DNA from: Alphaproteobacteria bacterium
GTDB lineage: Bacteria > Pseudomonadota > Alphaproteobacteria > JAGOMX01
NCBI GenBank assembly: GCA_016742295.1
Contig: JACVCA010000080.1
Location: forward strand, 1 to 6,364
DNA length: 6,364 nucleotides
Direction: 5' to 3'
Position 1 is the stretch's first letter. Every line of letters begins with the position of its first letter. Positions 6,049 through 6,364 of the stretch are shown piece by piece. The notes under the pieces are model-generated. The model saw only the letters and a list, made by a program, of their open reading frames with translations, was not told where the DNA came from and made no database searches. The translations under genes were made by a program, and so were the position numbers.

Positions 6049-6364
6049 TTAATAATACACCTTTATTCCCTGCTTGGAGAGTTTTTCAAGTTCTCGTCTG
6101 CCTGCATCGCCAATTCGATTACCACCCATATAGAGGGTGGTGAGACCGGTCAGCTTGGAGATAGCCTCCGCCCCGGCATCGCTAATCTGATTCATGCTCA
6201 CATTGAGGGCTGTGAGACCGGTCATCTTGGAGAGGGCCTTTGCACCGGCAGCGCCAATTTGATTATTGCCCACATAGAGGGTTTTAAGGCCGGTCATCTT
6301 GCAGAGAGCCTCTGCACCTGCATCGCCAATCCGCTTAAAGCTCCCATCGAGGGTTGTGAGGCCG
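6049..6364 (-). CDS. Leucine-rich-repeat protein, C-terminal part (5' end outside window)
   Basis: The minus-strand frame is open from the right edge of the window to TAA at 6049-6051. The ATG at 6295-6297 is just a repeat-internal methionine, because the reading continues upstream in the same repeat pattern (GLTTLDGSFKRIGDAGAEALCK), so the real start lies beyond 6364. The visible 104 residues are 24-residue units of the form GLxxLxVxxNxIGxAGAxALSKMT. This is the ribonuclease-inhibitor-like type, also close to the GALA-type repeats of Ralstonia effectors. The last unit degenerates (GRRELEK) and the protein ends LSKQGIKVYY. Repeats of this kind form a curved solenoid that binds other proteins. 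In host-associated bacteria they are often effectors or surface proteins, but no signal, F-box or enzymatic domain is visible here. It is convergent with the uvrA-HAD pair. Confidence 0.88.
   Translation of the reverse strand, partial: GLTTLDGSFKRIGDAGAEALCKMTGLKTLYVGNNQIGAAGAKALSKMTGLTALNVSMNQISDAGAEAISKLTGLTTLYMGGNRIGDAGRRELEKLSKQGIKVYY
6082..6364 (-). repeat. 72-bp tandem repeats encoding LRR units
   Basis: Three full 72-bp units (6226-6297, 6154-6225, 6082-6153) and one unit cut by the edge (6298-6364) repeat with strong DNA similarity, for example the recurrent GACCGG near each unit start and the GGTG/GGCG-CxGC stretch in the GAxA codons. Such arrays can gain or lose units by recombination. 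Confidence 0.85.

Noticed and set aside
6049..6297. LRR gene starting at ATG 6295-6297
   Set aside because: The frame upstream of this ATG is open to the window edge and encodes another LRR unit, so the methionine is internal.
1..6364. CRISPR array, tRNA/rRNA gene, insertion sequence or phage attachment site
   Set aside because: No regularly spaced repeats with unique spacers, cloverleaf candidates, transposase motifs or terminal inverted repeats were seen. The only tandem repeats are the LRR codons.

Overview
The window reads as chromosomal DNA of a low-to-moderate-GC alphaproteobacterium. The evidence is an adjacent lpxI-lpxB pair (LpxI is the lipid A hydrolase typical of that class), a UvrA with alphaproteobacterial wording, and ankyrin-repeat and leucine-rich-repeat (LRR) genes of the kind common in host-associated lineages. 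An intracellular, Holosporales-like bacterium is my best guess. It is an inference from gene content, not a proof.

Left part (1-1223, minus strand): the 5' part of lpxB, which runs off the window, overlaps the 3' end of a complete lpxI by 20 bp. Together they carry out the two consecutive lipid A steps: UDP-2,3-diacylglucosamine to lipid X, then lipid X plus UDP-2,3-diacylglucosamine to the disaccharide. The genes expected upstream of lpxI (lpxA, fabZ, lpxD) are not there.

Middle (1224-2362): a decayed zone. A small secreted ankyrin-repeat gene on the plus strand is broken by an in-frame TAG inside an ankyrin repeat, and its Shine-Dalgarno points at an ATA codon where a start codon should be. 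Just beyond it, on the minus strand, lies a 40-residue remnant of a second, diverged lpxI (23 of 40 identical to the intact copy). It contains a perfect 9-bp hairpin. Then comes a 21-codon ORF with a good ribosome-binding site, in frame with uvrA but stopped 18 nt before the uvrA ATG.

Right part (2363-5868, plus strand): a complete uvrA (949 aa, nucleotide excision repair ATPase) coupled through an ATGA overlap to a HAD-family phosphatase (219 aa). uvrA lacks a Shine-Dalgarno and has a -10-like box placed so that transcription could start at its ATG.

Right edge (5869-6364): a short non-coding stretch with repeat scraps, then on the minus strand the C-terminal end of an LRR protein built from 24-residue (72-bp) units. 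Its 5' end is outside the window.

No complete, unknown multi-gene system is visible. The most unusual content is the duplicated and decayed lpxI locus with a broken ankyrin gene lying between the two copies.
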